Shown here: in pieces, positions 37,238 to 46,966 of the stretch
Numbering within the stretch: position 1 is the stretch's first letter
Layout: each line of letters begins with the position of its first letter
NCBI RefSeq assembly: GCF_905120465.1
Contig: NZ_CAJHOF010000002.1
Location: 62,001-126,000, forward strand
Origin: Campylobacter majalis
Lineage (GTDB): Bacteria; Campylobacterota; Campylobacteria; Campylobacterales; Campylobacteraceae
DNA length: 64,000 nt
Direction: 5' to 3'
Made by a program: the position numbers and the translations under genes
The notes under the pieces: generated by a model
What the model was told of the DNA's origin: nothing
Databases searched by the model: none
What the model saw: only the letters and a program-made list of their open reading frames with translations

Positions 37238-38589
37238 TCGTAATACTTTATGATTTCGTTTAAATATACAACATCAACATTTTTTATAATATGATCCTTG
37301 TTTTGATTAATTATTTGCATTGTATTTTTTCTAGGATGAGCGATTGCGATAGCATAACCGTATTTTTTGGCTTTGGCGATTGCATTATCAAGTTGTGCTT
37401 TTATGTTTTGTAGCTCATTTGAGTCATCTAAAAATATATCTCTTGATATATAAGGATTGTTGTATTTTTTTGCAATTATTGGCACTTGTGTGTCTGCACT
37501 TGTGCGTGAATCTACAAAAATAAACCCATATTTGTTTAATGCCTTATATAGTCTATCCATCGCTGTTTGATTTGATGTAAATTTACTGCCAGTATGATTG
37601 TTTATATATTTTACGTTTTTAAAATCTTGCTTAATTTGTGATATTTTTTTATCGATGCTATCATAACTCTCATCTGTTTTTATTGTTGTTGGCATTGGAT
37701 TTTTATCGAACTTTGCTTGCAGTGGAAGATGTATCATATAAAATTGAAAATCACGTGCTAAAGATGGTGTGTTTGGCGATGCAGTAGTTTTTGGAAAAAA
37801 GGATGGCGTTAGCTTAAGTCCAGTTTTTTGTATCATTTTTACATGTTCTTTTGTGGCTACATCATCTATTATTATTACAAGCTTTGGTTTTTCACCTTTT
37901 ATATGTTTTTTTATATCTTTTTTTTGTTGTTTTGAGTCTTTTTTGCTCTCTTTTTGGTTTTGTTTTGGTTTTTCCTTGCTTATGTTGCTATCTTGTTTTT
38001 CTTGAGTTATTGTTGGTTTTATTATGTTTTCTTGTTCTGTTTTATTTGTGTTATTGTTTTCAAATTTTGGTTTTTTTGATACGTTTGTATCGGCTATAAT
38101 TATTTTATCTTTTGATGGCGAAATTTGCTCTTTTTTGATTTCTGGTATTTTTAGCTCTTGTTTTGATTTTTCAGGATTTTGTTGTGATTTATATATGATT
38201 TTTGTCTGCTCTTTTTGCACATTTTTATCACTTTGTGTTTTTTGTTGTTTGTTTTGTGTTTGTGTTGATAGAGCGACTGTTTCATCTTTGTTTTTTGGGT
38301 CTGTAAAAATTTTAGTTAAATTTTCATCTTTGCTAAAACTGATATTTTTTTTGAAATTTTGCTTATTATTTTCTGATTTTGTTTCGTTTTGACTTAGCTT
38401 TTGTATATTTTCATTTACTATTATTGTTTCGTTTTGTTTTGGGGTAACACTATAAAAATGTGAAAAAGATAGCACAAAAAGTCCTACTAAGCCCAAAGTT
38501 ACTAAGGATAAGATAATGTATGTTTTTAGGCGTCCATTTAAGCCTTTAGTGCTTTTTTTAGGACGCCTTTTTGTTGTGGATTTTGCCAA
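37234..38589 (-). CDS. divergent polysaccharide deacetylase family protein (YibQ-like)
   Basis: 451 residues in three parts: one membrane segment (about 25-47), a long Lys/Gln/Asn/Ser-rich spacer (about 50-225), and the catalytic-type domain starting PKLVIIIDDVATKEHV. Later stretches IHLPLQAKF, INNHTGSKFT, DSRTSADT and AIAHPRKNT match the divergent polysaccharide deacetylase family, with His and Asp at metal-ligand positions. The substrate is unknown, probably a wall polymer. It starts 3 bases after ilvC. Confidence 0.88.
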   Translation of the reverse strand: MAKSTTKRRPKKSTKGLNGRLKTYIILSLVTLGLVGLFVLSFSHFYSVTPKQNETIIVNENIQKLSQNETKSENNKQNFKKNISFSKDENLTKIFTDPKNKDETVALSTQTQNKQQKTQSDKNVQKEQTKIIYKSQQNPEKSKQELKIPEIKKEQISPSKDKIIIADTNVSKKPKFENNNTNKTEQENIIKPTITQEKQDSNISKEKPKQNQKESKKDSKQQKKDIKKHIKGEKPKLVIIIDDVATKEHVKMIQKTGLKLTPSFFPKTTASPNTPSLARDFQFYMIHLPLQAKFDKNPMPTTIKTDESYDSIDKKISQIKQDFKNVKYINNHTGSKFTSNQTAMDRLYKALNKYGFIFVDSRTSADTQVPIIAKKYNNPYISRDIFLDDSNELQNIKAQLDNAIAKAKKYGYAIAIAHPRKNTMQIINQNKDHIIKNVDVVYLNEIIKYYE

Positions 38590-38592
38590 GGT

Positions 38593-39663
<1,071 letters not shown>

Positions 39664-39752
39664 TCAAATATCGCTGAAATATTTAAATTTAATTAATTTA
39701 AGTTTTGTTTAGATAAAATGCGATAAAAATTTTATAGCAAAAAGAAGAAAAG

Positions 39753-40571
39753 ATGAATGACTCTATTTATAGTAAGATAAAAACACTTCCACCACTTGAT
39801 GATACAGTGATAAGGGTTCAACAAATTTGCTCTGATGAAAATAGCTCCATAAATGACCTAACAAAGGTAATAGAAAAAGACCCAATGCTTACTGCCAACA
39901 TATTACATTCTGCAAATTCTCCACTTTATGGGTTTTCTAAAGAGGTAACAACGGTTGCTCGTGCGATATCGCTTTTTGGTATGGCAACTGTGCGTGGATT
40001 TGCACTAGCTAGTGCTATTAAGAGAAGTTTTTCTATAAATCTTGATCCTTATCTTATCACATCTCATGATTTTTTAAATATCTCGATGATGCAAAATGCA
40101 TTGATGTATAATTGGTATACAAAAATTAAACCAAAAGACTTAGAGATATTATCCCCAGCATCGTTTATGCTAGAAGTTGGAAAGATAGTAATGGCAAAAG
40201 AGATACTTGAGAGCGGTTTTGATGTAGATTTTAAATCAAAAATAAAAGAACTTACTCATCCAAGTGATTTAGTGATGCTTGAGAGTGATTTTTTGCAAAT
40301 AACAAATGAAGAGATAACGGCTAAAATTTTTGAACAATGGAATTTAGAGAGTGAGTTGGTTGGTGCCATATTATACTCAAATGAGCCTGATGATGCTCCA
40401 AAGCACATTAAGGATTACGCAAGGGCGTTAAAAGTAGTTAAAACTGCTATAAATATATTTAATCAAATCGATGAAGTAAGCATACAAAATACACTTCCGC
40501 TGCTTGATGAGTATGGTTATGATCATGATACGTTTTTAATGGCAACTGCAAAAGTCAAAGATAATCTGTGA
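39753..40571 (+). CDS. HDOD-domain signalling protein
   Basis: 272 residues, a stand-alone HDOD domain related to HD phosphohydrolases but usually without their metal site. Stretches: IEKDPMLTANILHSANSPLYGF, ARAISLFGMATVRGFALA. HDOD proteins often act as regulators in motility or two-component systems; no partner domain is present here. AAGAAGAAAAG precedes the ATG. It overlaps rnr by GTGA, so a link to RNA turnover or simple co-transcription is possible. Confidence 0.88.
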   Translation: MNDSIYSKIKTLPPLDDTVIRVQQICSDENSSINDLTKVIEKDPMLTANILHSANSPLYGFSKEVTTVARAISLFGMATVRGFALASAIKRSFSINLDPYLITSHDFLNISMMQNALMYNWYTKIKPKDLEILSPASFMLEVGKIVMAKEILESGFDVDFKSKIKELTHPSDLVMLESDFLQITNEEITAKIFEQWNLESELVGAILYSNEPDDAPKHIKDYARALKVVKTAINIFNQIDEVSIQNTLPLLDEYGYDHDTFLMATAKVKDNL

Positions 40572-42481
40572 AAGATTTTTTATACTCCCTTTTAAATGGC
40601 GTGTTTGAAAGGGAAATCTCAAACGAAAACAAGCAAATTCTTAGGAACTTAATCAATCTAAAAGCCGTGAGCGAACACAAAGGAAAATTTTATCTAAATA
40701 ATGGCTTTGTGTGCGGAAAACTAGATATATCAAGTAATGGCACTGGGTATTTAATAGCATACGATGAACGCTTCAAACAAGATCTAATAATAGAAAATAA
40801 AAACTTAAATAATGCACATTTTGGCGATATAGTTTTAGCTAGAATTTTACGCACTAAAAAATCAAGAGTAAATGCTAAAGTGGTGCAAAGCTTAAAATTA
40901 GCCAATGAAACAAGTCTTGTCTATACGAAACAGTTTGGTCAAGCCGTGCTTGGGGTAAGTTTAAAAACTGGACTTAGCATAGCATTAAAAGCGACGCAAA
41001 AGAGCCTAAAGTTGCTTCAATTTGGGACTTTGCTAAAAATAAATAATGTAAATAATGAGATAATTGAAGTAATTGGCAATATAAACGATCCAAAAAGTGA
41101 TGAGAAAATTTCATTAGCGACTTATAATAAAAACGATAAATTTTCAGATGAATGCGAGAATGAGGCTAGGGCGTGGGGCGACGTAGTCGATCCTAGTATG
41201 TATCCAGATAGAGTGGATTTACAAGATTTGGATTTTGTGACAATTGATCCAGTTGATGCAAAAGATTTTGATGATGCTATATATTTTGACGAAAAAAATC
41301 GTCAAATTTATATTGCAATTGCCGATGTAAGCGAGTATGTAAGTGCGTATAATAGCATAGACAATGAAGCCAAAAATCGTGGTTTTTCTATATATTTTCC
41401 ACACAAATCAGTGCCAATGTTGCCAAGGGCATTGAGTGAGAATATATGTTCGCTTAAACCAAATGAGCCAAGACTAGCTTTTTGTTTTAAAATTTCATTA
41501 GATGAAAATTTAAATGTAGTAAAAGAGGATTTGATAGAGGCGATTATACTATCAAAAAGACGTTTTAACTACGATGAGATCGATGAAATTTTAAAAGGCA
41601 ATCAAAAAAGTGAAATTTCATGGATTAAGCCGCTTTATAATGTGACTAAAATTCTACGCAAAAGACGACTTAAAACGGCATTTGATTTTCGCACAAATGA
41701 ACTTAGAATGAGTTTGGATGATGACGAAATGATAAAGGCTACAAGGTTTGAAACTGATACTAGTTCTCATCAACTTGTTGAGGACTGTATGCTATTAGCA
41801 AATGTTGCCGCGGCAAAACGCATAAGAAAGGGTGTTTTTCGCAATCATACTCCACCAGATTTAAAAAAGATATATAACCTACTTGATGACTTGGCTACGC
41901 TTGGACTTGAGTATGTTTATGAGAGTGATTTGGCAAATTTAATCAGAAAAATACAAATAAAAGCCGATGAAATGGGCATAAGAGAAGAGGTTGATAAGCT
42001 AATTATCAAAGCACAAAAAAAAGCAGAATATGCTAGTGAAAATTTGGGTCATTTTGGACTTGGTTTTGATAGATATACTCATTTTACAAGCCCTATTAGA
42101 AGGTATTCTGATCTGATTTTACACAGACTTCTAAAAGCAAATTTAAAAAAAGATGAGAAATTTTATAATTATTTGCTTTTAAATATCTCAAATACTTGCG
42201 TAAGTTTAAGTGAGCTTGAGCGAGAAGCTGACAAGGTTGCGTATGATTTTATGGATAGAAAATTTGCTAGATGGGCGTCTGAAAATATAGGCAAAATCGT
42301 AAAATGCTATGTCGTTGAAAATCAAAATATTTTAATTGCTAAATTAGATGATGAATTAAAAGGAGCTAGGATATTTGTCGCAAATTATTATGCACCGCTT
42401 TTAAGCGAAATTTATATACAAATAATACAAGCTGACATAGCAACTGCTAAAATTTTTGGCAAAGTGTATAAAGATGTATAG
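40568..42481 (+). CDS. rnr: ribonuclease R / RNase II family exoribonuclease
   Basis: 3'-5' exoribonuclease, 637 residues, from a GTG that overlaps the HDOD stop. A cold-shock-like N-terminal region precedes the RNB catalytic domain, with the Asp cluster IDPVDAKDFDDAIYFDE, then YFPHKSVPMLPRALSENICS and GFDRYTHFTSPIRRYSDLILHR. It is shorter than E. coli RNase R and lacks an obvious C-terminal basic tail. Overlaps holA by 8 bases. Confidence 0.92.
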   Translation: MKDFLYSLLNGVFEREISNENKQILRNLINLKAVSEHKGKFYLNNGFVCGKLDISSNGTGYLIAYDERFKQDLIIENKNLNNAHFGDIVLARILRTKKSRVNAKVVQSLKLANETSLVYTKQFGQAVLGVSLKTGLSIALKATQKSLKLLQFGTLLKINNVNNEIIEVIGNINDPKSDEKISLATYNKNDKFSDECENEARAWGDVVDPSMYPDRVDLQDLDFVTIDPVDAKDFDDAIYFDEKNRQIYIAIADVSEYVSAYNSIDNEAKNRGFSIYFPHKSVPMLPRALSENICSLKPNEPRLAFCFKISLDENLNVVKEDLIEAIILSKRRFNYDEIDEILKGNQKSEISWIKPLYNVTKILRKRRLKTAFDFRTNELRMSLDDDEMIKATRFETDTSSHQLVEDCMLLANVAAAKRIRKGVFRNHTPPDLKKIYNLLDDLATLGLEYVYESDLANLIRKIQIKADEMGIREEVDKLIIKAQKKAEYASENLGHFGLGFDRYTHFTSPIRRYSDLILHRLLKANLKKDEKFYNYLLLNISNTCVSLSELEREADKVAYDFMDRKFARWASENIGKIVKCYVVENQNILIAKLDDELKGARIFVANYYAPLLSEIYIQIIQADIATAKIFGKVYKDV

Positions 42482-43466
42482 AAGCGATCTAGATAGGCTT
42501 TTGCAGACCAAAACTATCGCAAATCATTTTTTTTTGTTTGGGGTTGATGAGTATCAAATAGAGAGCTATGGTAGTGAAATTTCGGCTCTTTATAAGAGCG
42601 AAAATACAAATGTTTTAGTACAGTATTTTGATGAGTATGATTTTGCTAGGGCTAAGTCACATCTATCGGAAATGTCGCTTTTTGGTGATGAAAATTTACT
42701 TCATATAAAAACAGATAAAAAAATACCATCAAAAGAGTTAAAAGAGCTAGTTGATATATGCAAGCGCGATAATGGTGCGAAATTTTTGCTTGAGATTTAT
42801 GATAGCGATGCAAAGCTAGTTAGTGAAACCGCACGTATCTTTGGTGTAAATTTTGCAAGATTTTTTAAGCCATCAAATCAAAATGAAGCGATAACTTTAC
42901 TTGCAAATCATGCTAGAAAAATTTCACTAAATATTACACAAAGTGCCTTGTATGAGATCTATTTTATACACAATGAAAATTTATATCTTTGTGTGGCAGA
43001 TTTAAATAAACTAAAAAACTTAGATATTGATATTGATCAAAATATTGTAAAAAATCTTGTAAGCGGACTTAGCAGTGTGCCTTTTGAGACATTTTTTAAT
43101 AAAATTTTATCAAATAAAGATATTAGAGATGATTTTTTTGATATTATTTGCGAAGCATCTTTTAATGAAATAATGTTTATAAATGCCTTATACTCAGCAT
43201 TTTATAGACTATTTAAGCTTCATACATATATTAAGATACATGGAAAATTTGATATAAAACAAGTACTTGGATATACTCCGCCAACCCACATAATAAACCA
43301 ATTAAAACAGCAATCTTTGTCGATAAGTTTAAATAAATTTCAAGATATTTTTGTTACGTTAAATGCAGCTGATTTTGACATAAAAACAAAGCCAAGTATA
43401 GATAAATCAAGCTATCTTATATCTGTGCTTTTGCGTTTGCAAAATATTATTTCAAGAAAAAATTAA
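42474..43466 (+). CDS. holA: DNA polymerase III delta subunit
   Basis: Clamp-loader subunit that opens the sliding clamp. 330 residues from the ATG at 42474 (an earlier in-frame start at 42456 is inside rnr). Family features are weak but recognisable: FFLFGVDEYQIESYG near the N-terminus, MSLFGDENLLHIKTDK, and helical C-terminal collar region. Position between rnr and rpsF agrees with related genomes. Confidence 0.85.
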   Translation: MYRSDLDRLLQTKTIANHFFLFGVDEYQIESYGSEISALYKSENTNVLVQYFDEYDFARAKSHLSEMSLFGDENLLHIKTDKKIPSKELKELVDICKRDNGAKFLLEIYDSDAKLVSETARIFGVNFARFFKPSNQNEAITLLANHARKISLNITQSALYEIYFIHNENLYLCVADLNKLKNLDIDIDQNIVKNLVSGLSSVPFETFFNKILSNKDIRDDFFDIICEASFNEIMFINALYSAFYRLFKLHTYIKIHGKFDIKQVLGYTPPTHIINQLKQQSLSISLNKFQDIFVTLNAADFDIKTKPSIDKSSYLISVLLRLQNIISRKN

Positions 43467-43478
43467 GCAATATAAAGA

Positions 43479-43484
43479 TATAAT
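43479..43484 (+). promoter_or_regulatory. -10 box of the rpsF-ssb-rpsR operon
   Basis: GATATAATCC, a consensus TATAAT, 78 bases upstream of the rpsF ATG; it leaves a leader of about 70 bases containing a 9-pair hairpin. Confidence 0.65.
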
Positions 43485-43511
43485 CCCAAGTTGCTTATTT
43501 TAAGCATCCTT

Positions 43512-43539
43512 GCCTGTTTTAATCCAAGTCAAAATAGGC
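43512..43539 (+). promoter_or_regulatory. leader hairpin of rpsF (possible ribosomal-protein autoregulatory site)
   Basis: GCCTGTTTT pairs with AAAATAGGC (one G-T pair) around a 10-base loop, between the -10 box and the AAGGAG site. Leaders of rpsF-rpsR operons in other bacteria can bind the S6:S18 complex; whether this hairpin does so is not shown. Confidence 0.5.
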
Positions 43540-43561
43540 TAAATATCCACAAGGAGAAAAC

Positions 43562-43990
43562 ATGAGACATTATGAGCTTTTATTCATCCTAAAGCCAACG
43601 CTTACAGAGGAAGAAGTAAAGACTAGAGTTGATTTCGTAAAAGAAGTCATTACAAAAAATGGTGGCGAAATAGCTACTGTTGTAGAGATGGGAACTAGAA
43701 AACTAGCATATACCATCGAAAAATACGAGCGTGGAACATATTTTGTAATCTATTACAAAGCGCCTCCGGCACTACTAGCTGAGCTAACAAGAAATGTTAG
43801 AATCAGTGAAGATATCATTAGGTTTTTAAGCGTAAAATATGAAAACAAACGCGAAATTGCTGCATGGGAAAGACTATGTAAAGGTATAAGACAAACAATC
43901 AAAAAAGAGAGTCGTGAGCCACGTGAGCCAAAAGCACCACGTGAGCCAAAAGCTGAAAAAATAGACGAAAAAACCTTCACACAAGAATAA
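43562..43990 (+). CDS. rpsF: 30S ribosomal protein S6
   Basis: 142 residues. [18 protein letters not shown] and [22 protein letters not shown] are typical S6. The C-terminal tail repeats [15 protein letters not shown], a charged extension beyond the folded domain. AAGGAGAAAAC precedes the ATG. It pairs with S18, encoded two genes on. Confidence 0.96.
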   Translation: MRHYELLFILKPTLTEEEVKTRVDFVKEVITKNGGEIATVVEMGTRKLAYTIEKYERGTYFVIYYKAPPALLAELTRNVRISEDIIRFLSVKYENKREIAAWERLCKGIRQTIKKESREPREPKAPREPKAEKIDEKTFTQE

Positions 43991-43999
43991 GGATAAGCG

Positions 44000-44557
44000 A
44001 TGTTTAATAAAGTAGTTTTAGTAGGAAACTTAACACGTGATATCGAACTAAGATATACAACAAACGGTTCTGCTATTGGCAATACCGGAATAGCAGTAAC
44101 TAGACGTTTTACTACAAACGGCGAAAAACGTGAAGAAACATGCTTTATTGACATCTCATTTTTTGGAAAACAAGCCGAGATAGCAAATCAATACTTAAAC
44201 AAGGGCAGTAAGCTTTTAGTTGAAGGTCGTTTGAAATTTGATCAATGGACGGATAATAACGGACAAAACAGAAGCAAGCACAGCATAGTTGTAGAAAATA
44301 TGGAAATGCTAGGTGGCACACAGCAAGGTGGGGCAAGTCAAGGTTTTGGAAATAATCAGGCTAATTTTGGCTACAACAATCAAAATAGCTACAATCAAGG
44401 TAGTTATAATCAGCAAGGTTCTAATTTTAATAGCCAAAACAATCAAAGACAAAATAGCTCAAACTATAATCAAAATAGACAACAACAAAATGATTATATG
44501 CAAAGCGCCCCTGAAATTGACGTCGATAAATATGAAGACGAAACTATACCGTTTTAA
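44000..44557 (+). CDS. ssb: single-stranded DNA-binding protein
   Basis: 185 residues. An OB fold (about 1-105: [38 protein letters not shown]) is followed by a Gln/Asn/Gly/Ser-rich flexible linker and the acidic tip YEDETIPF that binds partner proteins. The tail is strongly repetitive (NNQ, SYNQ and similar units). Located in the classic rpsF-ssb-rpsR order. Confidence 0.96.
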   Translation: MFNKVVLVGNLTRDIELRYTTNGSAIGNTGIAVTRRFTTNGEKREETCFIDISFFGKQAEIANQYLNKGSKLLVEGRLKFDQWTDNNGQNRSKHSIVVENMEMLGGTQQGGASQGFGNNQANFGYNNQNSYNQGSYNQQGSNFNSQNNQRQNSSNYNQNRQQQNDYMQSAPEIDVDKYEDETIPF

Positions 44558-44571
44558 AAAAGGATAAAAAA

Positions 44572-44832
44572 ATGGCAGAAAAAAGAAAATATTCACGCAA
44601 ATATTGCAAATATACAGAGGCTAAGATTGATTTTATAGACTATAAAGATACTTCACTGTTAAAGTATTGTTTATCAGAAAGATTTAAAATCATGCCAAGA
44701 CGCTTAACTGGCACATCTAAAAAGTATCAAGAAATGGTAGAAAAAGCAATAAAACGTGCAAGACACGCAGCTATCATACCATACATTGTGGATCGCAAGG
44801 ATGTAGTTGCAAATCCATTTGAAGGATTATAA
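44572..44832 (+). CDS. rpsR: 30S ribosomal protein S18
   Basis: 86 residues: [34 protein letters not shown] and [12 protein letters not shown] are standard S18. It ends the operon; a strong hairpin follows ten bases after the stop. Confidence 0.96.
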   Translation: MAEKRKYSRKYCKYTEAKIDFIDYKDTSLLKYCLSERFKIMPRRLTGTSKKYQEMVEKAIKRARHAAIIPYIVDRKDVVANPFEGL

Positions 44833-44842
44833 TTAAGATTTT

Positions 44843-44872
44843 GCTTAAATCCAAAGTTTATTGGATTTAAGC
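44843..44872. terminator. hairpin after rpsR
   Basis: GCTTAAATCCAA and its exact reverse complement TTGGATTTAAGC, 12 pairs, enclose a 6-base loop. A clean T-run does not follow on the + strand, so it may be a 3'-end stabiliser or terminator. Confidence 0.65.
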
Positions 44873-45372
44873 AGATATGCACTTTGTTATGGTATAGTTT
44901 TTTTTGAGTGAGTTGGATTTAAAACTATTTTACTAATTTAATTTAATCATATTTTATCTACGATACTTATAAGAGTTTAATGTTGATATAAAATTTAACT
45001 TCGCTATATTGATTGCTTTATTAAGAAATAGTGTAATACAAAACTATCTTTTTTGTCCATTTAAATTTTCTTATTTTATGCTTTAACTACTTTCTTTTTA
45101 TTTGTATTAGCAAATTAAGCAAAACCAAAAAATCTTAATTTTGTTTATATGGTTTTTGCTATTTATTTCTTGTTAAAATTTAACAAGCCTTTGTTTTTTA
45201 ATTAATCAAATCATCATAAATCTTTTGCTGTATCAGAGTAAAATACAGAGTTTAAAAGTTTTTAATATTTGCACAGTATAGACAAATAACTCATTTGTGA
45301 AGTAGTTTTAACTAAATTATTTCTTTTAAGACTCTCTTGTAAAGCAGCGAATGTAAGCGAAATTAATTTGAA

Positions 45373-45725
45373 TCAATTTAACTTAACCCTATTTTCTATT
45401 ATCAATTTTAGTAAAATTTGATAGAGATTTTCGCAAGTTTTAAATCTAAGCTCACACTCTTTTAAGTGCAACAAAAAGTTATCTCTTTTTGTGCCTTTAA
45501 ATTTGCTTAATCTATGCTTTGCAAAAGCACAAAAACTCTCTATTGCATTTATATGATTTTACCATTTGCAAACTTGTTCTTACAGTGTTTAACTCTATAA
45601 TGAGTCTTAGCGCCATAATCAACCAAGCCATTATAAGTTTTTTAAGTATTACTAAAAATAATTAAATATTCAAGCTCTAAATACTCTAAAAGCTCACTTG
45701 CCGAGCAATTTTTAACAATTTCACA
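45373..45725 (-). pseudogene. IS1595-family (ISXO2-like) transposase, C-terminal remnant
   Basis: Read on the minus strand, pieces in two frames give EIVKNCSASELLEYLELEY, then KTYNGLVDYGAKTHYRVKH, CKNKFANGK, NHINAIESFCAFAKHRLSKF, and FLLHLKECELRFKTCENLYQ, ending at the TGA at 45373-45375. This is the end of the DDE catalytic domain of ISXO2-like transposases, including the H-x-N-x-IESF-x-x-FAK-R-L pattern. At least one stop and one frameshift break it. Its N-terminal half is missing here. Confidence 0.85.
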
Positions 45726-45726
45726 G

Positions 45727-45991
45727 AAACATTTTTTGCTTTGCAAAAGCACTTCGTTTGTTTTATAGAAACATCAGCTACGCCGAACGCGTTATACTTG
45801 TTTTCTAAAAGAGAGTGCTAAAGCACAAGAAAGAAACCTGTCTCGTTTTATCCGCCATCGCTTCCGCTTGACCTTGGTTGCTATCATCATTCTTTGGGGC
45901 TTGAGAAGTTTTCAAGGAAACATTTTACTTCGTAAAACGCTACGCTTGTTTTGAAGAAACATCGACTACGCCGAACGCTACGCTTGTTTTG
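45727..45991 (-). repeat. dispersed modular repeat, block E (minus strand)
   Basis: On the minus strand: three or four AAACAAGCG-type modules, a CTTCTCAAGCCCCAAAGAAT core, GATGATAGCAACCAAGGTCA, and a module with TGCTTTTGCAAAGCA. It fills the space between two transposase fragments and merges into both. The modules match block C and D on the plus strand. Confidence 0.8.
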
Positions 45992-46009
45992 CAAATTCAT
46001 TTTTGCAAT

Positions 46010-46260
46010 GTTTTACTATGTAATAAGCTTTTACACCGTAATCAACAATTCGTTTGCAAAACAGTTTTTACTAAACCTTGCCATTTCTTTTTAAAAGTCC
46101 AGATACAGCTTGTTTTGCCACTAGCTGTGCGACATCTTTTATCGCACACTATTTTTGCTTTGAAATAACTCTCATTAATTTTTTATTTCATCACTAAATT
46201 TACTTGCTTTCTCGTGCTTTTTTGCCATTAATGCAAATTTGCTTAAAAATTTTGCATAAA
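46010..46260 (-). pseudogene. IS1595-family transposase, middle remnant
   Basis: Minus-strand translation gives KHEKASKFSDEIK, then after a one-base slip INESYFKAKIVCDKRCRTAS, GKTSCIWTFKKKW, then VDYGVKAYYIVKHCKNEFAK in another frame. ESYF-x-A-K followed by a K-R-x-R-x-A-x-GKT stretch is the ISXO2-like catalytic-domain pattern. It overlaps in content with the 45373 fragment (both include VDYG...KHCKN), so these are two separate insertions, not one split gene. Confidence 0.8.
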
Positions 46261-46314
46261 TTAAATTCTGAAATTAAATAAATTTAGAAATTTTGCAGAT
46301 TTTAAATCAGTATA

Positions 46315-46545
46315 GAACAAGCGAAGTGCTCACGAAGTGATGTTTGTTTAAAACTTCTCAAGCCCCAAAGAATGATGGTAGCGACAAAAGCCAAGCGAAG
46401 CACTCGGCATAAAAACTTCCATTAAACCAAAGAATGAGAGCAGTAATCGTAAAAGAAAATCAAACTAATCAAAGCGGTGGTGAAGTGATGTTTTTTAAAA
46501 TTTCTCAATCTTAAAAAATAAAAGCAAAAAGGGTAACAAACGCAG
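46315..46545 (+). repeat. dispersed modular repeat, block B
   Basis: Plus strand: ACAAGCGAAGTGCTCACGAA, GTGATGTTTGTTTAAAACTT, CTCAAGCCCCAAAGAATGAT, GGTAGCGACAAAAGCCAAGC, then two further, more worn copies of the TTC-C-AAAGAATGA-AGCAGTAA core and of GAAGTGATGTTTTTTAAAAT. The array looks like a tandem series in decay. Confidence 0.8.
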
Positions 46546-46577
46546 TAAGATAAGTTTTGTGGGTGACAAAGCGGGCA

Positions 46578-46690
46578 AATACGGATTTTACTACTAGCTT
46601 AACGCACTAGTTTGGTTTTAAAATAACTCTTATTTATTTTATCTCTTTACAAAGTTTAGTTTGTTTTTACACTCTCTTGCTATTAATTTT
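46578..46690 (-). pseudogene. IS1595-family transposase, third and oldest remnant
   Basis: Minus strand: ECKNKLNFV, then RDKINKSYFKTKLVR, a stop, and ASSKIR. This lines up with KKHEKASKFSDEIKINESYF and KAKIVCDKRCRTASGKT of the 46010 fragment. Several stops and slips; recognisable only by comparison with that copy. Confidence 0.6.
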
Positions 46691-46966
46691 TTAATAAACT
46701 TTGCCTTGAAATTCCTATAAATTTGCAATCTTATTACCTTTAAATCTCTACTAAAATACTTTATAATTTTTAAATTTTTATATATTTTATCATTATCGCA
46801 ATAATTAAAAGCTTTTTGGCAATAAGCACATTTGCTAGTTTTTGCCTATTATTGTCACTATTTTTAAATATCATCTAAATAGTTTTAAGCTTACAAAAGC
46901 AAATTTTATCGGCAATCTTTATTACAAAACTAGCAACTATCAAGCTTTTTGTATATTGCACCTCTT

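Larger units (their letters stand above)
44873..46966. other. 2.1 kb gene-free gap with transposase fragments and repeats
   Basis: Between rpsR and the ABC-F gene no intact gene is present. The gap holds three fragments of an IS1595-type transposase on the minus strand (entries at 45373, 46010 and 46578) and two repeat blocks in opposite directions (45727-45991 minus, 46315-46545 plus). The stretches 44873-45372 and 46700-46966 show only AT-rich DNA with short palindromes such as TTGTTAAAATTTAACAA near 45174. Confidence 0.75.

Noticed and set aside
37769-38392. Plus-strand open frames across the yibQ-like gene
   Set aside because: They mirror the Lys/Gln/Asn-rich spacer of the real minus-strand gene (poly Phe/Leu/Cys products).
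44833-46966. Possible prophage or genomic island
   Set aside because: No integrase, attachment-site duplication or phage gene; only transposase fragments and repeats.
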